Shown here piece after piece: positions 34,075 to 42,967 of a DNA stretch of 62,805 nt (the stretch's first letter is position 1; each line of letters opens with the position of its first letter). The DNA is from Isochrysis galbana (lineage: Eukaryota; Haptophyta; Isochrysidales; Isochrysidaceae). The position numbers and the translations under genes are program-made. The notes below the pieces were generated by a model that had not been told where the DNA came from, searched no databases, and saw only the letters and a list, made by a program, of their open reading frames with translations. The stretch spans positions 1,938,524 through 2,001,328 of the forward strand of contig CM030933.1 in the NCBI GenBank assembly GCA_018136815.1, given 5' to 3'.

Positions 34075-34620
34075 TCAGGAGATATAGCGTTGCTCTACAA
34101 GAGCGGGGACACTAGCTAGGGACCCGAGGAACTACAGACCCATCATGCTGCTTCAAACGGATTACAAAATCCTTGCCAAGGTTCTAGCCCATAGACTTAA
34201 GAGAACGATTCATACGATAATCTCCAAGGAGCAAGTGGGTTTTGTGCCTAGGCGGATGATAGGCGAGGCCACCCATCTTCTTAAGTTAGTGCAAGCGTAC
34301 CGGGAGGACACGGATGAGGGTCTAGCCCTCGCGATAGACTGGGAGAAAGCTTTCGATAGAGTTAGTTGGGATTACTACCATAAAGCGATACAAGCGCTGG
34401 GCTTCGGCCCCGGATATTCTAGATGGCTAGCGCTAACTCCCGGCCGAAGCAGCGCGCGCGGCCTCCCTAGTCCCTGGAACCAGCTCTCCGCTAAAGAGGG
34501 AACTGGGGAAGGGGAAAGGGGGTTGCCAGAGGTTAAGGTTGGGTAGTAGGGAGGTACACTAGCAAGCTGCCTCACACCGCATATGTAGCGGAAATTTTTA
34601 AGAAGATTTTTTTTTAGATC
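34075..34620 (+). pseudogene. LINE (non-LTR) reverse transcriptase fragment plus 3' tail, copy 1
   Basis: IALLYKSGDT, then with a frame break near 34110 ELQTHHA/NYRPIMLLQTDYKILAKVLA, VGFVPRRMIGEATHLL and LAIDWEKAFDRVSWDY give the 5' half of a LINE RT domain (about 115 residues). The sequence then jumps at about 34436 to the family's 3' end (ACTCCCGGCCGAAGCAGCG..GGTTGGGTAGTAGGGAGG..TTTTTAAGAAGATTTTTTTTT), which also occurs at 40455-40640 (inverted) and 51800-51995. The catalytic FADD box and everything after it are deleted. Confidence 0.8.
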
Positions 34621-35329
34621 TAAACGCTAGACGCCCCGACGCCCCTATATTGCCCGGTTTGTACGTTGAACGTTGGTACCCCGGTAGTACCTACTGGTAC
34701 CCTGGTAACACACGTCCAGAATTCCAACCACACCCGAGCCCCGTTTCACGAGCCACCGCGTACTGAGTCCAAACACAAGCTGACGCCGAAGCCCTCGGCG
34801 ACGGCCACTGTGTCCTTGTCCGAGCCACCGTTCCGAGCCTCGCCGCAGCCGGCCTGCCACTCCAGCAGGCTGCACGCCGCCGAGCCGATCCCGATCCCTT
34901 CCGTTTCCGTTCCGAGTCCGAGTCCAATCGCACAAGACAGTGCATCCCGAGCCCGCGTAATCAAGCCCGTCACCGAGTCCGAGATTACGGCCCCACCGAG
35001 CCAACCGGTGCTGGCCACCGTGCCCCTATCTATCGTCATCACAAGCTTCCGCTTCGTCCTCATCGACGGTTGCGACGCCAGGGGGCTTCACCTTTGGGCC
35101 GGCCCCAGTGGTTTTGTAGCAACTTCGTCGAGTCCCACCGTGTTCCCAAGCGAGACCCCCCGAGTTCCCGAGTCTATACCCCGAGTCAACGAGTCAATAC
35201 AAGTCAAGCACGCGCCTGAGCCACCCCCAGTCGCCTGCCACCACCTCCCACAAGCCTTCTTCCACACTTCCGCGCCCTCCGTGCTCCGTGCGTGCGTCGT
35301 GCGTCGTGCGTCGATCACCATGCCCGTAG
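34621..35329. other. Low-complexity CGAGTC/CGAGCC-rich DNA, no convincing gene
   Basis: CGAGTCC and CGAGCC words recur throughout (for example 34900-35200). The forward open frame is Ser/Pro-rich, lacks domain character and overlaps the end of an antisense LINE ORF1, so I do not call it. Confidence 0.45.
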
Positions 35330-36308
35330 TCACCCCCGAGGAAAGCTCCATGAGCTCCCCACAAGAACCGCGTTCCGCGCTAGCTGCCGGCGCGCCCTCG
35401 CAGGCAATCTCCAAGAGTGAGATGAGCCTTGCTCTGTCACCCCGTAGGTGACCGCGAATTCATGCGAGGCGCCCGATAGGGTAGCTTGAAGTTTGTCTCC
35501 ATATGCGGCCTTGAATTGATCGTGCGCATCATCATCGACGTAAAAGATCCAAGGGCCTTTGCGACCCTTGTCAATCCCATCGGGGGTGGCGTTTAAGCCC
35601 TCTAGCTTGGAGAGAAGAAACTTCATGAGTGTTGGTTGCAACGTCCTCACTCTTGATCTCTTTCTTGACTTCAGCTAGTTGTGCTAGCTGGATGAAGAAG
35701 GGAGTGTCATCCGGCTCCTCCTCCTCATCATGAGGGGATAAAGTAAATTGTGTGTTGTGGGTTTGAATTGGCTTCTTCGGTTCCGACTGTGGATCCGCCT
35801 GCTTGCGCGAGGGCTGCTGTGGTTGTTGACTGGGCAGTTGTAGGGCTTTCTGTGCTTCTTGTGGTTGCTTCCCTTTGGGGCCAGCCGCCTCAGCGTACGA
35901 CTTCTGTGCAGTGTTGTTGGAGGGGTTGTTGGAAGTCGTAAAGGCTTCAATGAGTGATTGTTGAGTCAAGTGCCCGCCCCCGTGGGGTGCACTGAAGGTA
36001 GGAGTTGCCTCCATGGGGGTTGCAGCAGGGCTGCCACCCACCATGGGGAGTCCTTGTTGTGGTGGCATGGCGGCAGAGGCAGGCGGCAGGGCCAGAGGCT
36101 GGCCCTGTTGGTCTGCATGGAACAGGACTCTGCCTGTTCCCTGCTTGTGTGGCTGATGGGGAGGCGAGGGCGGGAGGATCATGTCCACATCGCTGTCGGT
36201 CAGGGGGGCGGCCTGCGAGCGGTTCGGCTCCAGCGGCTTGGGGCGGCCCCGGTGGGGCGTCGTGGCGGCGGGGGGCTGGGAGGTGGGAGCGGTCGGCGCG
36301 CGCTCCAT
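35330..36308 (-). pseudogene. LINE ORF1 (nucleic-acid-binding Gag-like protein), frameshifted
   Basis: It starts at ATG 36308 (MERAPTAPTSQPPAATTPHR) and is Pro/Gln-rich with a KSYAEAA segment. The frame shifts near 35640, after which LMKFLLSKLEGL, GPWIFYVDDDAHDQFKAAYG and DKLQATLSGASHEFAVTYG are read. Other copies of the same pieces lie at 41668 (start), 47118-47215 (AHDQFKAAYGDKLQAALSG) and, less clearly, 42574-42771. The family is recognised from shared position and repetition with the LINE ORF2 pieces, not from a named domain. Confidence 0.6.
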
Positions 36309-36336
36309 CGCTAAAACTATAACAATAGTTCCTATC
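36309..36336 (-). promoter_or_regulatory. Hairpin leader just 5' of LINE ORF1
   Basis: In the sense direction AACTAT-TGTT-ATAGTT is a perfect 6-bp stem with a 4-nt loop, ending 7 bases before the ORF1 ATG. It is conserved upstream of the copy at 41668. A related but different 8-bp stem (CTATCAGT-AAA-ACTGATAG) precedes the ATG at 40243. Confidence 0.4.
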
Positions 36337-37120
36337 GTTTTAACGCTAGTTGAGGGTCAGGGTGTGAGAGACCAGCAAGCTTGTGAGGAGTCGAATGGGC
36401 CAAGAGGGCATTTTGCCCCTGCCATGCCAAGAGGGTGGTGGTTTCTCCCCCACAGCGGGGGAGGAGTGCAAAGAGGAGATGGGCTCGTGCCCCCCCATGG
36501 GTGAACCAAGTATAAACTAAGTTGACGCGCCTACATTACAATAGGCACAATAGAGCCAATAATTCTATCGGCCCCCGCCCGCTCGCCGCAATACTTTCCG
36601 TTCTCTACCATCGACGAGAAGGATCACCGAACAGTGTATTGAACGGGCACAATACACTCACAATTGGCGCAAGTGCAACACGGCTCGACTCCCCATGAGA
36701 AAAGTGCACACACCAGAAATACAAAGCCGAGAGCTAACCGGGTGAATCACTGAATCTTAAGAAAATACTCACGCCAGGTCACCGAAGCCCCAACCTCTCC
36801 ATCCCCTCCCCGCCCCCCCCCCCCCCCAGCTTGCAGCTCGCCGGTACTCAACAAAAACTTTGGTGTGGCGGGTCGAATAATTCAATAGCAAACCCAGTGA
36901 TATTGCGAAAATGGTTGATGAAGAGTTGGTTCTGAAATTCCGTCGACTTGATGCGCCCCCCAGCTTACAACAACAGCTTGAGATCGACAAGATCATTGGG
37001 AACTTGCATCTGCAGTGAACTGAGGTGTTCTCTTTCTATGGTCTTGGCGCGCTCTAGAGGAAACGTTCGTGAAAGAGGCAAAGGCGGCTACTCGTAGTGC
37101 AGCGCCTGGCCAGGAAACCC
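36337..37120. other. Intergenic; no gene seen
   Basis: Contains a long C homopolymer near 36815-36829. Otherwise no supported feature; the last part is the 3' flank of the ankyrin gene. Confidence 0.5.
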
Positions 37121-38068
37121 TCAGCCGGTGACACGGTCCGTCCATTGGGCGCGACAGCGTATCAGTGCCGGCGGAGTCGTGAGCTGGGGCGGCTGAGCTT
37201 TCAGCAGGAGCTGTTTGATCTTCTCACTTTTTGCGTGGCGCAAAGCGGTGAATCCGCTTGCATCAGTGCGCCCCACATCTGCCCCGGCGCGCAGGAGTGC
37301 AGTGACGAGGCGAGTGCTCCCACGCACTGTTGCAAGCATCAGCGGCGTGATACCATAGCCACCCGTGGCATTAGGATCGGCACCAGCTTCAAGAAGCACC
37401 ACAGAGCATCCGTCGCTCTGAGCTGCAGCCAAGAGCAATGCACAAGCGGGGGGCGGATGCTCGGTCGCAGCAAGAATGCTCACACACTCCACGTGCCCAC
37501 GTCTGCAAGCGAGGTCAAGTGCACTATCACCGCGGTCATTGCGCAGTCTGGCATCAGCGCCTCTGTGGAGGAGTGCCTCTACCAACTCGTCTCGTCCAGC
37601 GCGGGAGCTCCACATCAGCGGCGTCATACCTCCAGCATTTCGCACATTGACGTTCGGCGCAGAGTGGATGAGTTCGAACGCATGGACAAGACCATGCTTG
37701 CAGGCAAGAGCGAGCGTAATGGCTCCGTGATCGCAGCGTACTGGCCTGGCATCTTTGCGCGCTTTGGGTTGAAGCACGAAGGAGTAGAGCGGCGAGAGGG
37801 GAGGCGTATGCTGCGGTGTCTTTGTGGAGGCGCTCTGTCTGCTATGCGGTAGAGCTTGGAACTCCAAGCGCCATGAGTGCGGAGGTGGTGGAGTGGCGGG
37901 TTGGGCAAGAGGTACAGGGCTGTAGGTGAGCGGCGTATTGTGCAGATTGGCGTGCATCGCAAGGCCGAACGACGGTGGTGGACTGCGATGCGGCGAGCCT
38001 CTCCCTCCAACCAGAAGCTCCTGCCGCCATGGCGAGGCAGGCGGCGACGACGACCCACTCATCATCAT
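37121..38068 (-). CDS. Ankyrin-repeat protein, single exon
   Basis: A 315-residue ORF starting at the first of three consecutive ATGs (38068; MMMSGSSSPPAS). The frame extends further upstream only through a CT dinucleotide repeat, which is leader sequence. Residues 1-110 are Ser/Pro-rich and probably disordered. About 113-290 holds five to six ankyrin repeats with the TPLM and LL..GADxN hallmarks (GGMTPLMWSSRAGRDELVEA at 146-165; YGITPLMLATVRGSTRLVTA at 238-257). One repeat is degenerate and the last is short. The tail is basic. No catalytic domain or signal peptide is visible, so it is probably a cytosolic or nuclear protein-interaction adaptor. It stands alone among LINE debris, on the strand opposite the receptor. 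Confidence 0.85.
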   Translation of the reverse strand: MMMSGSSSPPASPWRQELLVGGRGSPHRSPPPSFGLAMHANLHNTPLTYSPVPLAQPATPPPPHSWRLEFQALPHSRQSASTKTPQHTPPLSPLYSFVLQPKARKDARPVRCDHGAITLALACKHGLVHAFELIHSAPNVNVRNAGGMTPLMWSSRAGRDELVEALLHRGADARLRNDRGDSALDLACRRGHVECVSILAATEHPPPACALLLAAAQSDGCSVVLLEAGADPNATGGYGITPLMLATVRGSTRLVTALLRAGADVGRTDASGFTALRHAKSEKIKQLLLKAQPPQLTTPPALIRCRAQWTDRVTG

Positions 38069-38074
38069 CGTGCG

Positions 38075-38097
38075 AAGAGAGAGAGAGAGAGAGAAAG

Positions 38098-38151
<54 letters not shown>
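38075..38151. repeat. (GA)n microsatellite directly upstream of the ankyrin gene
   Basis: GA dinucleotides with one short interruption near 38094-38099. On the sense strand of the ankyrin gene this is a CT tract ending a few bases before the start codon, so it probably lies in the 5' UTR or core promoter. A second, separate (CT)n run lies at 38369-38404. Confidence 0.9.
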
Positions 38152-38152
<1 letters not shown>

Positions 38153-38364
38153 GCCATTCTTCCGATTTTCCAGTCGGCCTTTTCTCTTCATATTTTCGCG
38201 ATTTTCCCCGGTCGGTCCCGTTCGTCTTCCCTCCAGTAGTCAGAGTGCAAGAGTTCTCTCATCGTCTCTTGCGAACCTCTTCTTCACTCCCCCCCCGCTT
38301 TCACCTCTCTCCTGTCTCTTTCTTTCTCTCTTCTCTCCTCTTGCCCGCCCCAAGGGGAGAACGA

Positions 38365-38407
<43 letters not shown>

Positions 38408-40152
38408 GGGCTTCAGCGCCTCTTTCCCAAAGCTCTATACTTACTACTTACTAAACAACCCATAGCCGCGCTTCGTCGAGAAGAGTGTGGGGGATCGGAA
38501 TGGGACCGCACTCTAACGGCAGACCGCCGTCATCTGGAGCGATCTCTCATCCCGATACTGTGGAAACCCACTCCGCAGCTCTCGGCAGATCTTGGATATG
38601 GTCGAGATCCACGAAGCCTTTCCGATCTCACCGGTTGCTCATCGGCCTCGCAGGCCACGAAGATTCCACGGAGTTTCTTGGCTTCACCTCGCCGACTGCC
38701 GAGATTTGAGATTTACTCCCTCATCACACAACCCGAGACTCGAGACGGCCTTGCCAACGGGTTGAGAGGTCATCCCCCTCCGCCTGCCGAACCGTTCACG
38801 CCCCGGAGGCGTGTGTCCCCCCTCTCACCAAACCGTTGGCTTTGGCATAGGCGCTTGTGCGGCAAGATGTCGATTCCAAAGAGTATTTCCATTGAAATCG
38901 CAATGCTCCAGGTTGGCCCCGGCCAAGTTTTCGCGATCTTTTTTTGAATGGGTTAACCCAAAAAAAACCGACACTTGGGCAGGAAGCCAAGGGGACAACG
39001 CGAAAGTTGGGGTCATAGGGGGGAGGGGGGGGCGCCACTGTCCTAGCTCCTAGCTGGAAAACACATCCGCATCCGCGGTGACGAATTGGGCAGGCCCATT
39101 GGGTCTGAGGGCAATGAAGAGGGAGCGATACCGGCGGCAGGCGCCGCGAAGGGAACCACCTGGGACTTCGGAGACGCTAAAGCCCGTCAACAGAGGTAGG
39201 GCGGTCGAACAGGCTTTTTAAGTACTAATAGATAGGGGGGGGGGGGGGCGTCACATTTATGATCGTGAGCGGAAAGCCCCGGCGAAGGCGGTTCTGAGGG
39301 TCTCCCGGCCTTTTCGGAATCCTCGTCCGAAAAAGACGGTGCGAAGTCCCGTCTGTCTTGTACTCTTGCCCATCTGTGTGGAGATGGACTGTTACCAGGA
39401 TCCGGGTAATAATAATAAAACATCTGAAGATTCGGGCTACTCACGCTAGCTATACAGTCCACGTACTCACGGTACTCACTCACGACATCGCCTATACCCC
39501 AGTTTACTCACTCCCTTACACTACCCCCTTCATTCCTTTGTCTTTGGTATCGGGGGGGGGGCCGCGTGCACTACAACGGGCCAGGTGCGGGGGGTGGGCT
39601 GGGGCAGACCTGCTGGTGTGGTGTTCCTGTGGCAAAACAAACGTAAACGCCTGTTGCATGTGACACTTCGTGCCCCTGGGAGGTCTCGGCCCCCTCTTCT
39701 CGCGTCTTTTTCAAGTATCTCCGCGTTTTCGCGGCATTCGTGTGTCGCTCGGGGTGTCGGCCTGTAAACATACCGTAAACAAGCGTGAGTCTTACCTTTT
39801 CTTGGGTCAGATCGCGTCGTTTTTTTTGTCGTTCTTTTCTCGCGGTTCTCTTCGTTCTCTTACGGGCGTGCGATGCCTGCGCGCGCCATGGCACCCCTCT
39901 GAGGGGACCCTCGGGTCCCCCCAGAGGGCCAGCTGGGCCAGCTCAGGGGGCAGTGGAGGCTGGGGCTGGGCCCCTGGCCTCTCCTGCCTCTCCCTCGCTG
40001 GCCTCGCTGGTCCTGGGTGCCCTCCTGGCGGCTCAGGTGGTCTGTGGCTCAGTGGTGGAGTGGGGGGTCAGTACGATCAGGGGCCAGTGCAGGCGAATGC
40101 GTGCGGCGCGCGATGCGCGCTCGGCGAGGGTCTGTGCCAGAGTGATGTCAGC
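38152..40152. other. Intergenic mosaic of repeat fragments
   Basis: No gene called. It contains a (CT)n run (38369-38404), homopolymer G runs (39235-39248, 39552-39560), and the dispersed repeat at 39370-39590. In the minus sense that repeat reads YPDPGNSPSPHRWARVQDRR; the same PYPDPGNSPSP segment recurs at 52060-52090. The AAACATCTGAAGATTCGGGCTAC word is shared with 1078-1115. I read this as ORF1-type retroelement debris. Confidence 0.45.
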
Positions 40153-40451
40153 TCAGCCCCTGCCAGCAGGCAGGGGCTGAGGTTGAGTGTGCAGGCCCAC
40201 CCGGGGGGTGTCTGCGATGGAGGAGGGGGGGCACGGGGCCCCCATGACCCTATCAGTTTTACTGATAGTTGACCAGGATCCGGGTAAGGCTCCTAAGACT
40301 CCATCCTTGGCAACCCACGCGTCCGTAGGCGGCCTATCGACTTGGGTAGCGGGTGAAGATACTTGGGAAGGCTTGGGCACGGGTGCAGTGGTGACGGGGT
40401 CCGCGCGCGGCGGCGAGGGCGAATTTTGCGGTGCAGAGGGTGGTGATGGGT
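40153..40451 (-). pseudogene. Retroelement ORF fragment with hairpin leader
   Basis: In the minus sense ATQVDRPPTDAWVAKDGVLG and ALPGSW recur, with few changes, in the forward sense at 51998-52075 (ATQVDRQPTDAWVAKDGV). Downstream a CTATCAGT-AAA-ACTGATAG hairpin (40251-40269) is followed by GGTCATGG, also seen as GATAGGGTCATGG at about 41983-41995 (minus). The element it belongs to is not complete anywhere in the window. Confidence 0.45.
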
Positions 40452-41345
40452 CCATAGAAAAAAAATCTTCTTAAAAATTCCCGCTACGTATGCGGCGTGA
40501 GGCAGCTTGCTAGTGTACCTCCCTACTACCCAGCCTTAACCCCTAACAACCCCCTTCTCCTTCCCCAGTTCCCTCTTTAGCGGAGAAACTGGATCCAGGG
40601 AGGCCGCGCCCTCTGCTTCGGCCAGGAGTTGGAGAGAAGGGGGTGGGAGATTGTGGCTCGTCTCTTGATCTAGTTACGGCTCGAATTTTCCTCATTTATA
40701 TAATGTGGGGTCTTTATAGGTTCCCGGTGCGGTTCCTATTCAGAGATTTGGCCGCCCTAAGCGATGTTCCTTATGTCAAGGCCTCTCGCCGCCTGCAAGA
40801 GGTCTTCTGATGCTCCTAAGTTGAAATCCTTGTCTATAGTGTACAGTGGGCTTATCATTTCCCTAATATGTTTGTTGCTCAGGGCGTGTAGCCCCATGCT
40901 CTCGCGTTGTTTTTTTAACCTTTGAAAGAAACCGACCTTCGCCGTTACTAATAAGTGGTATCTCGTAAGGATTGCTCTTAATATTGTTCTAACGGACCTA
41001 CCGTCCGCGTTGCCATATTGGATGTTGTAAAAGTCCGTGAGGATGTATCTCCACGCCAGGATACCTAAGTATCCCGAGGAGGGATGCGGTCTGTCTACCT
41101 GGTAGCAAAAGAGACGTTGGGCTATCTCGGAGCCCGGCCTAAGATTTATCCCTAGAAGCCCTTCTATGAATTCGAAGATGGGCTCCGTCGCGATGCACGT
41201 GGCTATGTGGGTGGAGCTCTCGGGGGCTATACCGCAAAAGCGGCACGTCGGATCGTCAGCGAACCGGTTCGCCGTGGCTATTCTCCTATGCAGGACGTGT
41301 TTGAAGTGCATATATGAGTCTCTTGGCGTTAAAAAGTTGTACTAC
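40452..41345 (-). pseudogene. LINE ORF2 C-terminus with zf-RVT plus 3' tail, copy 2
   Basis: The minus-strand frame RDSYMHFKHVLHRRIATANR, then FADDPTCRFCGIAPESSTHI and ATC, has the C-x2-C...H...C of the RT zinc-binding (zf-RVT) region near the C-terminus of plant-type LINE ORF2 proteins. About 150 further residues follow to RGLDIRNIA (stop near 40757). The shared 3' UTR and the tail, which on the plus strand reads AAAAAAAATCTTCTTAAAAA, end at about 40455. RT and endonuclease are absent, so this is a 5'-truncated copy. Confidence 0.8.
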
Positions 41346-41456
41346 GCCAAGACTTGTATAGCTGCATAGGATTTTTCCCATTTCCCGGAGAGCTCGGAGT
41401 ATTGATTGAGGTTTCAGAGCCAAAGGGGGAAGAGGACCATGTGCAGCTGGCGGCAC

Positions 41457-41580
41457 TGATTGTCGCATCCGCGATCGACCTTTTTGTTTTAGAAGTTGTT
41501 TGCGTTTCTATGTCCCCTCCTTCCTCCTTGTAGGCTAGTCACTAGTCACCGTCGCAGGATCCTACATTCGCCCATTCGCC
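41457..41580 (+). repeat. Dispersed repeat, copy A (second copy at 48238-48355)
   Basis: GACTGTCGCATCCGCGATCG, then CTTTTTGTTTTAGAAGTTG and a T-rich stretch to CCTACATTCG and CCATTCGCC, are almost identical at 48238-48355, apart from a short CTTCCTCC insertion here. It is probably part of an LTR or leader of a retroelement: the second copy is followed by a gypsy-like leader and a Gag-like start. Confidence 0.75.
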
Positions 41581-41698
41581 GCTTGGGCTCCGGCGGCTTG
41601 GGGCGGCCCCGTTGGGGCGTCGTGGCGGCGGGGGGCTGGGAGGTGGGAGCGGTCGGCGCGCGCTCCATCACAAAAACTATAACAATAGTTCTGATTTT
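41581..41698 (-). pseudogene. LINE ORF1 start fragment, copy 2
   Basis: Near-identical to the ORF1 start at 36308: ATG at 41668 encodes MERAPTAPTSQPPAATTPQR, preceded by the same AACTAT-TGTT-ATAGTT hairpin. It is cut at 41580 by the dispersed repeat. Confidence 0.75.
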
Positions 41699-42573
41699 TG
41701 AGACGAAAATAGGCGAATCCGAACTTGAGCCTAGGGAGAATCCGAATCAGCTCGCCTTGCCCGACCACGATGGACATAGGAGATAGGAGCCGGTACGCAA
41801 CAAAGAATGCTCGTGCCCATGCCGAAGTCCGAAGTATGAAGTATTCATGACCAAAGTCTTTGAATACAACATGCTGCCACGAGTTTGCTCCACTTGGTAC
41901 TAGTTCGTTGTCGTCGTTCGTCTCGAATAATGGGCGGAATTCATTGACGTAGTGACGGCAGGAGAGGAGGGGAGCGACTCGCTCCATGACCCTATCTTTT
42001 AAAAAAATAGTTGGGGATAGAATATATGATAAAAATATACTCGTCCCAGCTACGCCAGACCCTACGGACGCGCGGACTAAAATCATAACCGTTCAAAAAC
42101 TAAACGGAACCCGACATACGGCATACGCGCACACCCTAAATAAACACCCGGGCACTCGCTTGACCCGGGAGAACTGTCAACCCCTGGACCAATTGTAGAC
42201 TCACCTAGACCTAGACCACCCGTGCCAGCCGGAAAATCGACAAACTAACACCAAAAAGCCTGCCCAGAACCCACGATCCCAACCGGACCCATGGTAGTGT
42301 ACCTGGGCCGCACCCCAGAAACCAAAGAAAAAGGAATGAATGGGGGAAGGGGAGGTGGTGGAGCGAAGGAAAAGTGGCGGCGGGTGTCAGGCGTCTAGCG
42401 TCTAGTAGGTGTGTAGCCTAGAACCTTTAGATGAAATTTTTGGGGGGGCCGCGCTCACAATAGGGGAGCCGGCGTTAAAAATTTGAAAAAAGTTAGCTCT
42501 CGGGGTCCCACGGGAGGGGCGGAGGGGGGAGAGTGAAATAATAACCAAGCCTAGGTTTTGGTCTCTTACCGCT
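41699..42573. other. Intergenic retroelement debris
   Basis: Includes a GATAGGGTCATGGAGCG leader-like word (minus, about 41978-41995) and the inverted copy of the CATTCCTTT/GTACACTAC repeat (42296-42350). The minus frame around 41700-41990 encodes an unrecognised segment (VMERVAPLLSCRHYVNEF..). No intact gene. Confidence 0.4.
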
Positions 42574-42967
42574 TTAGAGCGCAGGCTCGTCTTCGGCAGA
42601 GGTTGTCGTCGGCCGCATCGACGAGGGCGGGGGGGGGGCTTGTCGGCCGTGCCGGCAAGGGCAAGGGGGAGCCTTTGGCTGGGAACGGGGAAACGTCGGC
42701 GCGCTCCGCTTAGCTCTCAAAACTGCAACGATAATTTTCGAGCGCAAAAAGGAATCCCTCTTCAACCACACTTACGGACTGTGCTTGGCCGCCGCGTGTG
42801 ACATGAGACAACTCCCATCGTGGCCACACTTCCGCGCGAGGTGCAGTTTGCGGGACCTTTGGCGAAGCCAGCCGCAGCGTGAGCTTCGCACTCTTGCGCA
42901 TCGCCCTCGCTGAGGATGTGACTGGGCCGAGGCAAGGGGAATCGGGGCGACACGGGACTCCATTCTA

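Noticed and set aside
34666-35451. Forward 261-residue Ser/Pro-rich ORF
   Set aside because: It is made of degenerate CGAGTC words, overlaps antisense LINE ORF1 and has no recognisable domain.
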